DNA of 64,000 nt from Leucobacter komagatae (GCF_000834055.1 NZ_JXSQ01000015.1:1-64000); one strand, 5' to 3'. Numbered from the stretch's first letter, positions 44,880-54,070 are shown. Program-made: numbers and translations. Notes: generated from the sequence alone by a model not told the origin.

Positions 44880-45851
44880 ATGCTCCAGACCCTACGTTGG
44901 TCCGCCGGGAGGGTGGCAAGCTCGCTGCTCACCCTCCTCGGCGTCTCAATTCTCATCTTCGCGGCAATGCGACTGATGCCAGGTAGCATCGAGGACATTC
45001 TGCTCGGGCCGCTCGCTTCACCAGAACAAAAGGCCCAGCTTGCAGCGGAGTACGGCCTCGATCAGCCGATCATGGTGCAGTACTTGGCCTGGATCGGCAA
45101 GGTACTGCAGGGCGATCTGGGGATCTCCGTCGCCAGCAAGGCGCCTGTCCTTACAGAGATTGCGCAGCGGATCCCGCTCACGGCGCTGCTCTCCGGACTG
45201 GCGCTCCTGTTCACCCTCCTCATCGGTATCCCGCTTGGCATCTGGGCCGGAGTGCGTTCGAGCGGAACGAAGGCAGGCGCGTTCGGTCGCCTGATCTCTG
45301 GCCTGGGCATCAGCCTCCCCGAATTCGTCCTCGGCACGGTGGTGCTGTTCGTGGTGTCTCGGCTCACCGTCGGACTACAGGTCGGAGGGTTCTCGGATAT
45401 CGGTATGAGTTTCGGAAGTACCCTGAGTGCGTTGCTCCTTCCAGCCATGGTGCTTTCCGTGTTCACCATCGCGGCCACGGCCCGCACAACTCGGGACGCG
45501 GTGCTGAACGTGCTGGTCGAACCTCATATTGGTGCGGCTGTTGCGAGGGGCGAGTCCCCAAGGCATATTATTCGGCACCACATTCTCCGAAACGCGGGGG
45601 TGCCCATATTGACGCTGCTCGCAACGATCACCGCGTACCTCCTTGGCGGCTCCGTCATCGTTGAGTGGATCTTTAACCTGCCGGGCCTTGGGTCCTACAT
45701 GGTCCAGGGTCTCGGAAGACGTGACTTCGCAGTCGTCCAAGCCACGGTGCTGTTCAACGCTGCCCTGTTCATCACCGTCAGCCTTGTTCTAGACCTAGTG
45801 ACGAGCACCATTGACCCGCGGGTGAAGTTCCGAGGAAAGGCAAGCGCATGA
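44880..45851 (+). CDS. Peptide ABC transporter permease (DppB-like)
   Basis: Inner membrane permease of 323 residues with about six spans; LGVSILIFAAMRLMPG at the N-terminus and the ATPase-docking loop near ARGESPRHIIRHHILRN. Starts five bases after the binding protein and overlaps the next permease by four bases. Confidence 0.94.
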   Translation: MLQTLRWSAGRVASSLLTLLGVSILIFAAMRLMPGSIEDILLGPLASPEQKAQLAAEYGLDQPIMVQYLAWIGKVLQGDLGISVASKAPVLTEIAQRIPLTALLSGLALLFTLLIGIPLGIWAGVRSSGTKAGAFGRLISGLGISLPEFVLGTVVLFVVSRLTVGLQVGGFSDIGMSFGSTLSALLLPAMVLSVFTIAATARTTRDAVLNVLVEPHIGAAVARGESPRHIIRHHILRNAGVPILTLLATITAYLLGGSVIVEWIFNLPGLGSYMVQGLGRRDFAVVQATVLFNAALFITVSLVLDLVTSTIDPRVKFRGKASA

Positions 45852-46720
45852 CGACCTACTCGTTTACTCTTCCGCTGAAGAAGCGTGCGCGGAAGCATCG
45901 GCCGCCACGCGACTGGCTGTTCGACGCGGCGGTGGGAGTTCTTGGTCTCATCGCGCTCGCCGCAGTGGTTGCCGCTGTCGTTCCGTTCGCCGGAGACCCC
46001 TCGAAGATGGTGGCGGGCAGGCTTCAACCTCCCTCGCTAGCATTGCCTCTCGGAAGCGACGCGCTTGGCCGATCGCTCGCCGCGAGACTGTTGGAGGGCA
46101 TCGGCACAACCCTCGTCGTTTCTGCAATCGCAGTTCTCTTGACCGCTACCATCAGCGTGATGCTCGGACTCATCGCCGGATACGCGGGTGGGGCAGCGCG
46201 CGAAATCATCATGCGTGTCGTCGACGTGCTCTACTCCTTCCCCTCGATCGTGTTGGCGATCCTCGTCGCAGCCATGCTTGGGCCGGGTCAGGCGGCTGCG
46301 CTCGCCAGCATCATCCTGGTGACCGTTCCGCTGATGACGCGAATGGTGAGCACGGCGGCCGCGGCGGTAGGCCAGCGAGACTTCGTGACGACAGCCAAGA
46401 TCAGCGGAGTGTCCGCACCGATGATTCTCGTCCGGCACCTCCTGCCGAATATCAGTGGAACGATCGCAGTGCAGGGTACGTACGCGTTGTCTGTTGGAAT
46501 TCTCGTCGAGGGAGGGCTGAGCTTCCTGGGGTACGGAGTCCAGCCTCCTCACTCCTCGCTGGGTCTCCTTATCCAGGAGGGAAGCGCATACATGACGCAG
46601 GCGCCCTGGCTGCTGTTCGCGCCCGGAGCTGTGCTTGTCCTCGCGATCCTCGCGATCAACGTGATCGGTGACACGCTTCGCGATCGACTCGACCCGCGTG
46701 AACCAAGGAGCCTGGTATGA
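45848..46720 (+). CDS. Peptide ABC transporter permease (DppC-like)
   Basis: Second permease, 290 residues, with the DppC-type LGSDALGRSLAARLLEG after the first span and docking loop TAKISGVSAPMILVRHLLPN. The C-terminus has the usual NVIGDTLRDRLDPR. ATGA overlaps on both sides show tight coupling. Confidence 0.94.
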   Translation: MTTYSFTLPLKKRARKHRPPRDWLFDAAVGVLGLIALAAVVAAVVPFAGDPSKMVAGRLQPPSLALPLGSDALGRSLAARLLEGIGTTLVVSAIAVLLTATISVMLGLIAGYAGGAAREIIMRVVDVLYSFPSIVLAILVAAMLGPGQAAALASIILVTVPLMTRMVSTAAAAVGQRDFVTTAKISGVSAPMILVRHLLPNISGTIAVQGTYALSVGILVEGGLSFLGYGVQPPHSSLGLLIQEGSAYMTQAPWLLFAPGAVLVLAILAINVIGDTLRDRLDPREPRSLV

Positions 46721-47574
46721 ACGGAATGAAGCAGACCGCCGCTGTGAAATTCGAAAGTGTGTGGGCGGAGTATCGCACGAGACTCGGAGTTTCTCGGGCC
46801 CTCGAAGACATCTCCTTCGAAGTAATGCCTGGCGAACTGTTTGCGATTGTCGGCGAGTCCGGATCCGGAAAATCGACGGTGGCGAATGCGATCGGCAGAA
46901 TGCTGCCCCGAGTCTGCCACCTCACGCAGGGAACAGTCACGGTTCTCGGCAAGGACGTTGCCGCCCTAGCAGCACCCGACATCCGCGCACTGCGGAAGGA
47001 ATCCATGGGGTTCATCCCGCAAGACCCCATCGCTTCGTTGAACCCGACAATGCGCGTGAAACGTCAGCTTGAGCTTGTCCTCCGCGAGCTGGACAAGCCG
47101 TCGACCGCCGTCGAACTCATCGCCCTACTGGAGAGCGTCAAGATCCTCGAGCCGGAGCGTGTTCTCCGGCTCTTCCCGCACGAGCTCTCTGGCGGCATGG
47201 CACAGCGCGTCGCCATCGCCATGGCGATGGCGAGGGAGCCTCGGATCCTCATCGCCGACGAGCCCACCGCGTCACTCGACGCTCAGGTGCGAGACGAGAT
47301 CCTCACCCTCCTTGTCGAAATGGTGCAGCGGAGCGGCGCCAGCCTCATCTGGATCAGCCATGACCTTGGTGCTGTGCGTCGATGGTGCGAGCGCGTCATG
47401 GTTATGCAGCTCGGCAAGATCGTCGAGATGGGGCCGACCGAGCAAGTACTGGGCCGGCCAAGCGCTGCCTACACGCGGGCGCTCGTGGCAGCGATCCCAC
47501 AGGTGCAGGCTGCGGAGCGACAGCAGGCGGGCACGAACACCGAGGCGCCCCAAGAAAGTGAGAACGACGCATGA
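46717..47574 (+). CDS. Peptide ABC transporter ATPase (DppD-like)
   Basis: 285 residues. Walker A GESGSGKSTVAN, Q-loop GFIPQDPIASLNPT, signature LSGGMAQRVAIAMAMA, Walker B ILIADEPTASLD, switch histidine WISHDLG. It lacks the extended Cys-rich C-terminal oligopeptide domain of full-length DppD, ending soon after GRPSAAYTRALVAAIP. Confidence 0.93.
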   Translation: MNGMKQTAAVKFESVWAEYRTRLGVSRALEDISFEVMPGELFAIVGESGSGKSTVANAIGRMLPRVCHLTQGTVTVLGKDVAALAAPDIRALRKESMGFIPQDPIASLNPTMRVKRQLELVLRELDKPSTAVELIALLESVKILEPERVLRLFPHELSGGMAQRVAIAMAMAREPRILIADEPTASLDAQVRDEILTLLVEMVQRSGASLIWISHDLGAVRRWCERVMVMQLGKIVEMGPTEQVLGRPSAAYTRALVAAIPQVQAAERQQAGTNTEAPQESENDA

Positions 47575-48344
47575 CTGACGTGCGGCCAGCACACGTGCTG
47601 GAAATCAATAATGTGAGCGTTACCTTCAAATCCGGTGCCGGGGCCTCGCGCCGTACAATCCGCGCGATGAACGACATCACGTTGGCTGTGGCACCAGGAG
47701 AAACCCTTGGCCTGGTTGGCGAGTCCGGGTCGGGTAAGAGTACGAGTGCCAACGTTGCGCTCGGCTTGCAGAAACCCGACTCGGGTGAGGTGAAGATCCT
47801 CGGAAACCCCTTCCCTCGGCGGAGACGGCAGTTGGCCGGAAAGCTCCAAGCCGTATTGCAACACCCCGCATGGTCATTGAACCCGCGGCGCAAGATCGGT
47901 GAGTCGGTTCGCGAGCCGCTTACGGTCTCGCGACGGAGCCTCACTCGAGAAGCGCAGCATGCCAGGGTGCGGGATCTGCTCGACCGTGTCGGGCTCGACC
48001 CTGCCCTTGCCGAACGCTACCCGCATGAACTGTCCGGGGGGCAACGGCAACGAGTGTCAGTCGCCCGAGCACTGATCACCGAGCCCCAGTTCATCGTGTT
48101 TGACGAGGCGGTGAGCGCGCTCGATGTTGCCGTGCAAGCGCAGATCCTGCAGCTCATTCGTACGTTGCAAGCCGACCACCAGTTTGGTGCGCTCTTCATT
48201 TCACACGACCTTGGCGCGGTGAAACAGGTTGCAGATCGGGTGGCCGTGCTGTTCCGCGGCGATCTGGTCGAGACAGCGGAAACTGCGGAATTCTTCCGCG
48301 CCCCACAACACGAATACTCGCAGCGGCTGCTTGCCGCGCTATGA
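47571..48344 (+). CDS. Peptide ABC transporter ATPase (DppF-like)
   Basis: 257 residues. Walker A GESGSGKSTSAN, Q-loop LQHPAWSLNPRRKIGES, signature [15 protein letters not shown], Walker B FIVFDEAVSALD (Ala in place of the usual Pro after DE), switch histidine FISHDLG. Shorter than typical DppF (about 320), ending right after HEYSQRLLAAL. Overlaps the peptidase start by four bases. Confidence 0.93.
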   Translation: MTDVRPAHVLEINNVSVTFKSGAGASRRTIRAMNDITLAVAPGETLGLVGESGSGKSTSANVALGLQKPDSGEVKILGNPFPRRRRQLAGKLQAVLQHPAWSLNPRRKIGESVREPLTVSRRSLTREAQHARVRDLLDRVGLDPALAERYPHELSGGQRQRVSVARALITEPQFIVFDEAVSALDVAVQAQILQLIRTLQADHQFGALFISHDLGAVKQVADRVAVLFRGDLVETAETAEFFRAPQHEYSQRLLAAL

Positions 48345-49414
48345 ACGGAGAGATTATGAGTTACGCATTCACCGAAGCAGGCCAGCAGACCGTTGTGGAT
48401 CCGGCACCCCGGCTAGCGGGAAAGCCCGCTTTCGGGGGACCTGGGAATGCTGATTTCGAGAGCCTGACGCCGCGCACGAGTGAGGGGCGTGACACCCTGC
48501 ACTTTGACTTCCCCGGCGTGCGTATCGGCTCGGCTCACTACGACGAAGGCCCGACGGGGGCTACGGTCATCCACGTGCCTGCCGGGGCCCGAACAGCAGT
48601 AGATGCGCGAGGTGGTGCCGTAGGACTGTCGGGAGGCTACGGCTGGAACCACGCGATCTGCCTCGCCGGGGGCTCGGTGTACGGGCTTGAGGCTGGCGCG
48701 GGCGTCAGCGCGGCCCTGCTCGAGGCTCAGCAGCACGCAACGGGCTTTGCGCAACTGCAGCTCGTCTCCTCCGCCATTATTTACGACTTCTCAGCTCGGG
48801 ATACCGCGGTGTATCCGGACGCTACGCTCGGGCGTGCGGCGCTTGAGTCCGCCACAGAGGGGGCGTTCGCACTGGGGCGTGCGGGGGCGGGCATGACTGC
48901 CTCCGCTGGCAAGGTCGATTGGTCGCGGGCGGAGCTGACCGGTCAGGGAGCGGCATTCCGAAAGATCGGTGACATCCGGGTACTCGCCGTTGTGATCCCG
49001 AATCCGGTCGGAGTTATCGTGGATCGAGCGGGAAACATCGTTCGCGGAAATTACGACGAGGCTTCGGGAACGCGGCGGCACCCGGTCTACGAATACGCCG
49101 ACGCCATGGCAAAGGGCGTGCCTGCCGTCACACAATCGGGGAACACGACGATCAGCGCCATCATCACCAATGTGAAGATGACCGATGTCGAGCTGAACCA
49201 GTTTGCGAAGCAGATCCACAGCTCAATGCACAGAGGAATCCAGCCGTTCCACACCGACATGGACGGGGACACCCTCTTCGCTCTGACAACCGACGAGATC
49301 TCGCTTCCCGCGTCGCCTGCCACCTCGGTCGGTGCACTGTCCGTAAACGCGACGGCGCTGGGCACCATCGCCTCCGAAGTGATGTGGGACGCGCTGCTCG
49401 AAGCAGCAAAGTGA
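48341..49414 (+). CDS. P1-family aminopeptidase (DmpA/BapA-like, self-processing)
   Basis: 357 residues, family of N-terminal-nucleophile-like aminopeptidases that release N-terminal residues, including beta- and D-amino acids in characterised members. The precursor probably cleaves itself in SGN-TTISAIITN, making Thr269 the nucleophile of a small subunit of about 89 residues. Other family segments: GGYGWNHAICLAGGSVYGLEAGAG and HRGIQPFHTDMDGDTLFALT. No signal peptide, so it acts in the cytoplasm on imported substrate. ATG 48341 overlaps the ATPase stop; ATG 48356 after GGAGAG is an alternative. Confidence 0.9.
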   Translation: MNGEIMSYAFTEAGQQTVVDPAPRLAGKPAFGGPGNADFESLTPRTSEGRDTLHFDFPGVRIGSAHYDEGPTGATVIHVPAGARTAVDARGGAVGLSGGYGWNHAICLAGGSVYGLEAGAGVSAALLEAQQHATGFAQLQLVSSAIIYDFSARDTAVYPDATLGRAALESATEGAFALGRAGAGMTASAGKVDWSRAELTGQGAAFRKIGDIRVLAVVIPNPVGVIVDRAGNIVRGNYDEASGTRRHPVYEYADAMAKGVPAVTQSGNTTISAIITNVKMTDVELNQFAKQIHSSMHRGIQPFHTDMDGDTLFALTTDEISLPASPATSVGALSVNATALGTIASEVMWDALLEAAK

Positions 49415-49424
49415 GCGGCCGTTG

Positions 49425-51074
49425 ATGACCTCGTCCAGACAGCCGCAGGCGAGTGCGCCAGCAGAGACCATTCTTTGCGCAGCGGCTTTTGTTAGCCCCG
49501 GTACTGCGGAGGATCACCGGGGTGTGACCCACGTCGCCATCGCTGGCGGGGAGATCGTCGCACTCGGCGGCGACGAAGTTGCCGCCGAGTGGTGCGATGA
49601 GCACACCGCTGTTCATGACTTCGCGGGCGCGACCGTACTGCCTGGGCTCGTCGACACACACGTTCATCCGGTGTGGGGCTCATTGCAGCGAGGAAGCAGC
49701 GTTTCGCTCGCGGCGGCGAGCTCGCTCGAGGAGCTTCGCGCTGTACTGTCGGGAGAGCTGCCGACCGAGCGAGGAAGGTGGTTGCACGGCCACGACTTGG
49801 ATCTCGACATCTTTGCGGGGGATCCATCTGGCCGCATGCTTGAGCACTGGTTCCCAGGTGTGCCGCTCGTGCTGATGGCGCGAGATGCGCACTCGCTCGT
49901 CGTCAGCCCGTCACTGCTGGCCGACTTGGGTATCACTGGAGAGCGGACGTTCCCCGATGCTTCACGCATCGCGGTGGATGCAGCCGGGCCAACAGGATGG
50001 GTCGTGGAGCTCAGCGCCATGGATCTCGTGCTGGATTCAGATACGAGCCCGCAGCTTCCATTGACGGAGCGTGCGCGGCACCTGCAAGCAGGGCTCGAAG
50101 AACTCGCCGCGGGCGGACTGACGGCCATTCACGCGTTGGATTTCCACGACCCCTCCCAAGCTCTCTACGAAGAACTCGAGCGGGTGGGGGATCTTCCCCT
50201 CAAAGTGCGGGTCTTCCCTCTTATCCCAGCTGACTCAGGCATCGAAGCGTGGGAGGAAGCGGCCGCACTGCAGGGTATCGGCGGCCGACGGTGGTGTGTC
50301 GCCGGGGTGAAGTTCATGCTCGACGGGACAGGGGAGAACGGAACGGCGTGGTTTTCCGAGCCAGACTCGGAGGGCGAAAATCACCGTCCGCTCTGGCGCG
50401 ATCTCGCCCAATACCGGGCGGCTATGCGGTTCTTCACCGAGCGAGGTATCCAGACAGTCACCCATGCCATCGGTGATGGCGCGGTTGCGTGGGTGCTCGA
50501 CCTCGTTGCAGAGATCGGCCATGCTCCGGGCGCGCCTCACCGGATTGAGCACATCGAATCCATTCCTGATGCGCTGCTTGCGCGTTTCGCGGAAACGGGC
50601 GTTGTCGCGGGGATGCAGCCGACGCACGCAACGCGGCTCATGGAACCAAACGGTGCAGACGCCTGGACTCGGCGCATCGGGCATGTGCGCCGAGCTGATG
50701 GGTGGCGGGCCGCCGATCTCCTCGCCCACGGGGCAACACTCGTCGTGAGTTCGGACTGGCCGATTGGTGTCGGTGACCCGCGCATTGGATTGGCCGACGC
50801 GCAGCTGCGTCGAGCAGTTGACGCGCCTTCGAACGCCCCAATGAACATTGGCCAGGCGCTGTCGGTTGAGCAAGCCTACGCGGCGATGACCTCAGCGCCT
50901 GCGGCAGCCGAGGGGCGTACGGGACGCTCGGGCGAAATCGCAGTGGGTGCCGCTGCGGACCTTGTCGTCTTCGAAGCCAACCCGCTCGAGCTCTCTCCCG
51001 AGGCGCAACCGCACAACAGAGTATTGGCACGCTACATCGATGGTGTCCGAGTCGAAACGAAGGAATGGCAATGA
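49425..51074 (+). CDS. YtcJ-type amidohydrolase (amidohydrolase family 3)
   Basis: Metal-dependent hydrolase of 549 residues. Metal ligands in LPGLVDTHVHPVWG, KFMLDGTGENG (lysine), THAIGDGA and PHRIEHIES, and the late aspartate in VSSDWPIGVGDPR. Family members include N-substituted formamide deformylase and other C-N hydrolases; the substrate here is unknown. ATG 49425 is ten bases after the peptidase stop (TTG 49422 is adjacent). It overlaps the next gene by four bases. Confidence 0.88.
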   Translation: MTSSRQPQASAPAETILCAAAFVSPGTAEDHRGVTHVAIAGGEIVALGGDEVAAEWCDEHTAVHDFAGATVLPGLVDTHVHPVWGSLQRGSSVSLAAASSLEELRAVLSGELPTERGRWLHGHDLDLDIFAGDPSGRMLEHWFPGVPLVLMARDAHSLVVSPSLLADLGITGERTFPDASRIAVDAAGPTGWVVELSAMDLVLDSDTSPQLPLTERARHLQAGLEELAAGGLTAIHALDFHDPSQALYEELERVGDLPLKVRVFPLIPADSGIEAWEEAAALQGIGGRRWCVAGVKFMLDGTGENGTAWFSEPDSEGENHRPLWRDLAQYRAAMRFFTERGIQTVTHAIGDGAVAWVLDLVAEIGHAPGAPHRIEHIESIPDALLARFAETGVVAGMQPTHATRLMEPNGADAWTRRIGHVRRADGWRAADLLAHGATLVVSSDWPIGVGDPRIGLADAQLRRAVDAPSNAPMNIGQALSVEQAYAAMTSAPAAAEGRTGRSGEIAVGAAADLVVFEANPLELSPEAQPHNRVLARYIDGVRVETKEWQ

Positions 51075-52159
51075 ACGCAGGAACAATCCCAAGGCCGGCC
51101 CACAGGGGCCATGTGGCCTACTCGCAGTCCGACCCGAGCCTGCGGGGCAGAGCGCGTGGAGAGGCGATCGCCGCCGAGATCGCCGCAGGGATTCGAGTGT
51201 ATTTTGAGCTGTTTCGCAGCGGCGGGCTCTCGATGGACACCGTTCGCGGCGACGCGGAGAAGACCCTAGAAGCCATTGCGGCGCATTTGCCGGAGGTGTA
51301 CGCGGAGCTGGCCGGTGTCGCAGCTGGTGCAGGCGTACCGCTGTGGCAGGTGGCTGCGCTGAATGCCCGAACTGAGATTCTTGCTCGCAGCTCGACTGTG
51401 CCACCCGGCGAATGCTCGACGATCATCCGGGTGCCAGCAGACGGGAATGTCACCGGGATCCAGACGTGGGACTGGCATGTAGAGCTCAGCGAGTTCTGGC
51501 ACACGATCGAAGCGCGGGGAGCCGCTCGCGACTTCGTTGGGATCACGGAGCACGGCATCCTAGGGAAGATCGGCGTCAACGATGCGGGTCTCGCGCTGCA
51601 CTACAACGTGCTGGGGCACAGGCTGGACCGTGCGGAGGGGATCCCGATGCACATTCTCGCATTCGTGGTGCTCTCAAACGCATCGAACGTTGCGGCCGCC
51701 CTCGAGCTGATCCGGTCGCTCCCTATCACCTCGTCTGGCTCATTCGCGCTGTTTGACGCAGACGGTGCGGCCACGCTCCTCGACATTACCCCGCGGGGAA
51801 TCGTCGAGCATCACCCCGACGGTGGCTTCCTGCTGCGGACGAATCATTTCCTCGCGGAAGGCTTCACCGCCGAAGAGAAGACTCACTATCAACCTGGGTC
51901 AGGAGACCGCTTTGCCCTTCTCACTCGTCGCCTGAGCGCAGCTCCGCTCCCGCCGACTGCGGCTGAACTGCTGCCCATGATGGTCACAGCGCCCGGGGAA
52001 GCGCCGGTCACGCGTCTGCCTGACCTGAGTGGCCCGTTCGGGCAGCGGTGGGCGAGCCTTGCCACGGTGATCCTTGACCCACAGACCCGCTCTGCCAGCG
52101 TCCTCGATGGTACGCCGGCAGACGCCGACTGCGGCCCGTGGCGCGAACTCGTCGCTTGA
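51071..52159 (+). CDS. C45-family acyltransferase/hydrolase (first copy)
   Basis: 362 residues, related to acyl-CoA:6-aminopenicillanate acyltransferase, an Ntn hydrolase that self-cleaves before a cysteine. Candidate nucleophile Cys115 in GECSTI, followed by TWDWHVELSEFWHTIE, IGVNDAGLALHYNVLGH and LLRTNHFLAEG. In this family the penicillin activity is rare; many members hydrolyse N-acyl or beta-alanyl amides. The ATG overlaps the amidohydrolase stop (ATGA). Tandem paralogue follows. Confidence 0.85.
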   Translation: MNAGTIPRPAHRGHVAYSQSDPSLRGRARGEAIAAEIAAGIRVYFELFRSGGLSMDTVRGDAEKTLEAIAAHLPEVYAELAGVAAGAGVPLWQVAALNARTEILARSSTVPPGECSTIIRVPADGNVTGIQTWDWHVELSEFWHTIEARGAARDFVGITEHGILGKIGVNDAGLALHYNVLGHRLDRAEGIPMHILAFVVLSNASNVAAALELIRSLPITSSGSFALFDADGAATLLDITPRGIVEHHPDGGFLLRTNHFLAEGFTAEEKTHYQPGSGDRFALLTRRLSAAPLPPTAAELLPMMVTAPGEAPVTRLPDLSGPFGQRWASLATVILDPQTRSASVLDGTPADADCGPWRELVA

Positions 52160-52196
52160 CTGCTGAATTGACCTCCCGAAGAAAAGGAATTCCCCG

Positions 52197-53279
52197 ATGA
52201 TTGGCTCGCCACAACGTCCACACCTTGTCATTACGGGTGCTTCGCGCACTGCTCTCGGGGAGAGTCGAGGGCGACAGCTCGGTGAGAAGCTGCTGGTTGC
52301 CTACGAAGCGTACTCTGAGCTGTTTCGCGGGGTGGGCGTGAGTGAGGAGGCCGAACGGGAGGCCGCTGCGCGTACCGTCGAGGGGTTGCTCGCCTGGCGG
52401 CCTGAGCTCGTAGATGAGCTTGCGGCGATCGCAACTGCGACCGGGCTCACCCTGCTGCAGGTCGCTGCGCTCAACGCCCGCACCGAAGTGCTTTCAGGGT
52501 CACCGACGTTCGCGGCGCGGGAGTGTTCGACCGTGGCCGCGACTATCGGGGGCCGACAGTACGGTGCGCAGACATGGGACTGGCACGTCGAGCTCGCTGA
52601 CTTCTGGCATACCCAAGAGGTTTCGGGTGTTGGGTACCGCTACGTTGGGCTCACCGAGAGCGGTATCGTGAGTAAGATCGGCGTGAACTCCGCTGGGCTG
52701 GCGCTCCATTTCAACATCCTCGGGCATGGCGACGATCGTGCTGGGGGCGTGCCTATGCACATGCTCTCAGCGCTCGTGCTCGCGGAGTGCGCAAGCGTCG
52801 ACGAGGCGGTGGCACTCGTCCGAGAGGCGCCCGTGACCTCGTCATCCGCGTTCACTCTGATCGATTCTGCTCGCTCGGTTTCGCTTGAGATGAGTCCGCG
52901 GGGTGTTCGAGAGATCCACGGCGGAGCTGGTTCGGTGGTGCGGACGAATCACTTCATCGACGCGGGGCTTGTAACCGAGCAAAAGCATGCACTGTACGAA
53001 CCGGACTCGAGTGAGCGCTTTGACCTGTTGACGCAGCGATTGGCTGATCGGGCCCCGGCGAGCCGTGAGCAGCTCATCGACGCGCTCGTGAGCGGTCCGG
53101 GGGAGCCCCCACTGTGCTGCGTGCCAGACATGAGTCGACCATTTGGGGAGCGGTGGGCAACCCTCAGTACCGTAGTCACTGACCCCGAACGCCGCTCGAT
53201 CATGGTGCTTGACGGAATGCCGTCCGAGGCGGACGACAAGCCTTGGAGGGTGCTTGACGCCCGCTCGGAAACGGTGTGA
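52197..53279 (+). CDS. C45-family acyltransferase/hydrolase (second copy)
   Basis: 360 residues, paralogue of the preceding gene along the whole length. Candidate nucleophile Cys110 in ARECSTVA, then TWDWHVELADFWHTQE, IGVNSAGLALHFNILGH, VVRTNHFIDAG. ATG after AGAAAAGGAA, 37 bases downstream of the first copy. Two diverged copies in one operon suggest different substrates or a heteromeric enzyme. Last gene of the operon; a stem-loop follows. Confidence 0.85.
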   Translation: MIGSPQRPHLVITGASRTALGESRGRQLGEKLLVAYEAYSELFRGVGVSEEAEREAAARTVEGLLAWRPELVDELAAIATATGLTLLQVAALNARTEVLSGSPTFAARECSTVAATIGGRQYGAQTWDWHVELADFWHTQEVSGVGYRYVGLTESGIVSKIGVNSAGLALHFNILGHGDDRAGGVPMHMLSALVLAECASVDEAVALVREAPVTSSSAFTLIDSARSVSLEMSPRGVREIHGGAGSVVRTNHFIDAGLVTEQKHALYEPDSSERFDLLTQRLADRAPASREQLIDALVSGPGEPPLCCVPDMSRPFGERWATLSTVVTDPERRSIMVLDGMPSEADDKPWRVLDARSETV

Positions 53280-53291
53280 GAACGCTGTAGT

Positions 53292-53957
53292 CTAAGCGTC
53301 GGGTTCGGCGGTAGCTGAACCCGACGCTGTCCCTACGCAGTGCATGAGCGAAACCACGTCGGGGTGTTCCCGGTCGCCATGCGTGAGGTCATTCATGACC
53401 CTGGCGTGGACGTCGGCCGGCATGTCTTGGCTGAGTTTAAACATCGCGTTCTCGGCGGAGACTTCGATTGTGAACGCGACGATGCCGTCGAGGATTCGCT
53501 CGTAGACGTCGAACGAGGACTCCTGCTCCCATGGCTCGGCACGCATGCTCTCAAACTGGGTGACGGTCTGCTTGACGACATCGAGGCTCATCGCGGGGTC
53601 CTCGATGACCCTCACGCGCCCGGTGAGGTGGACCGTTGCGTAGTCGAGCGTTGGGACGGCTGGTGAATACCCGTATGCCCCCGGGGAGACATACGCGTGC
53701 GAGGTCCCGAACGCCAGGAGTATCTCGGGCTGTTGGGCGAACAGCTCCCAGTGCGGGTTCGCTCGGCCCATGTGCCCCCAGAGCGTTTCGCCAACGAATG
53801 TTCCGGCGGGGGAGAGCGTCGGGGGGAGCACCACGGGAACATGGGTGGCAACCGGTGCGCCTGCTGTCGAAGTCGCCACGACCGCGAACGGATTTGCCCT
53901 GACGAACTCTACGATCGCTTCTCCTGACGGGGCGACGTAGCTCGGGTAGGTGTGCAC
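53292..53957 (-). CDS. paiB: PaiB-like FMN-binding protein
   Basis: 221 residues of the PaiB family, flavin-binding split-barrel proteins first described as negative regulators in Bacillus. N-terminal MHTYPSYVAPS, VATHVPVVLPP, GHMGRANPHW, YVSPGAYGYSPAVPT and a C-terminal FKLSQDMPADVHARVM are typical. GTG start after AAAGGAG. It converges on the hydrolase operon and its own promoter carries a copy of the LacI-type operator, so it probably belongs to the same pathway; whether it regulates or acts as a flavoenzyme is unclear. Confidence 0.88.
   Translation of the reverse strand: MHTYPSYVAPSGEAIVEFVRANPFAVVATSTAGAPVATHVPVVLPPTLSPAGTFVGETLWGHMGRANPHWELFAQQPEILLAFGTSHAYVSPGAYGYSPAVPTLDYATVHLTGRVRVIEDPAMSLDVVKQTVTQFESMRAEPWEQESSFDVYERILDGIVAFTIEVSAENAMFKLSQDMPADVHARVMNDLTHGDREHPDVVSLMHCVGTASGSATAEPDA
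53295..53328 (+). terminator. Terminator at the end of the LacI-controlled operon
   Basis: Perfect 12-base stem AGCGTCGGGTTC / GAACCCGACGCT with a 10-base loop, 15 bases after the second C45 gene and inside the last codons of the convergent paiB-like gene. No U tract. Confidence 0.7.
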
Positions 53958-54002
53958 TTGGAACTCCTTTGATCATGTGAAACGGACGAGCTTGCAGCTA
54001 TG

Positions 54003-54008
54003 AGTGTA
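54003..54008 (-). promoter_or_regulatory. -10 hexamer of the paiB-like gene
   Basis: TACACT on the minus strand, three bases downstream of the operator, the same arrangement as at 43135-43158. Confidence 0.5.
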
Positions 54009-54011
54009 GTA

Positions 54012-54027
54012 TTTAAAACGATTTAAA
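54012..54027. promoter_or_regulatory. LacI-type operator upstream of the paiB-like gene
   Basis: TTTAAAACGATTTAAA, one base different from the perfect palindrome at 43135-43150. AT-rich in a GC-rich setting. It links the paiB-like gene to the LacI-type repressor regulon. Confidence 0.8.
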
Positions 54028-54070
54028 TATAGCGTCGCGCTCAAGCTGCGTCGCGCCCGATCGGCGTGGG

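Noticed and set aside
51071-53279. A penicillin biosynthesis cluster, suggested by the acyltransferase-like enzymes
   Set aside because: No peptide synthetase or isopenicillin synthase is present; importer, peptidase and amidohydrolase point to breakdown of an imported compound.
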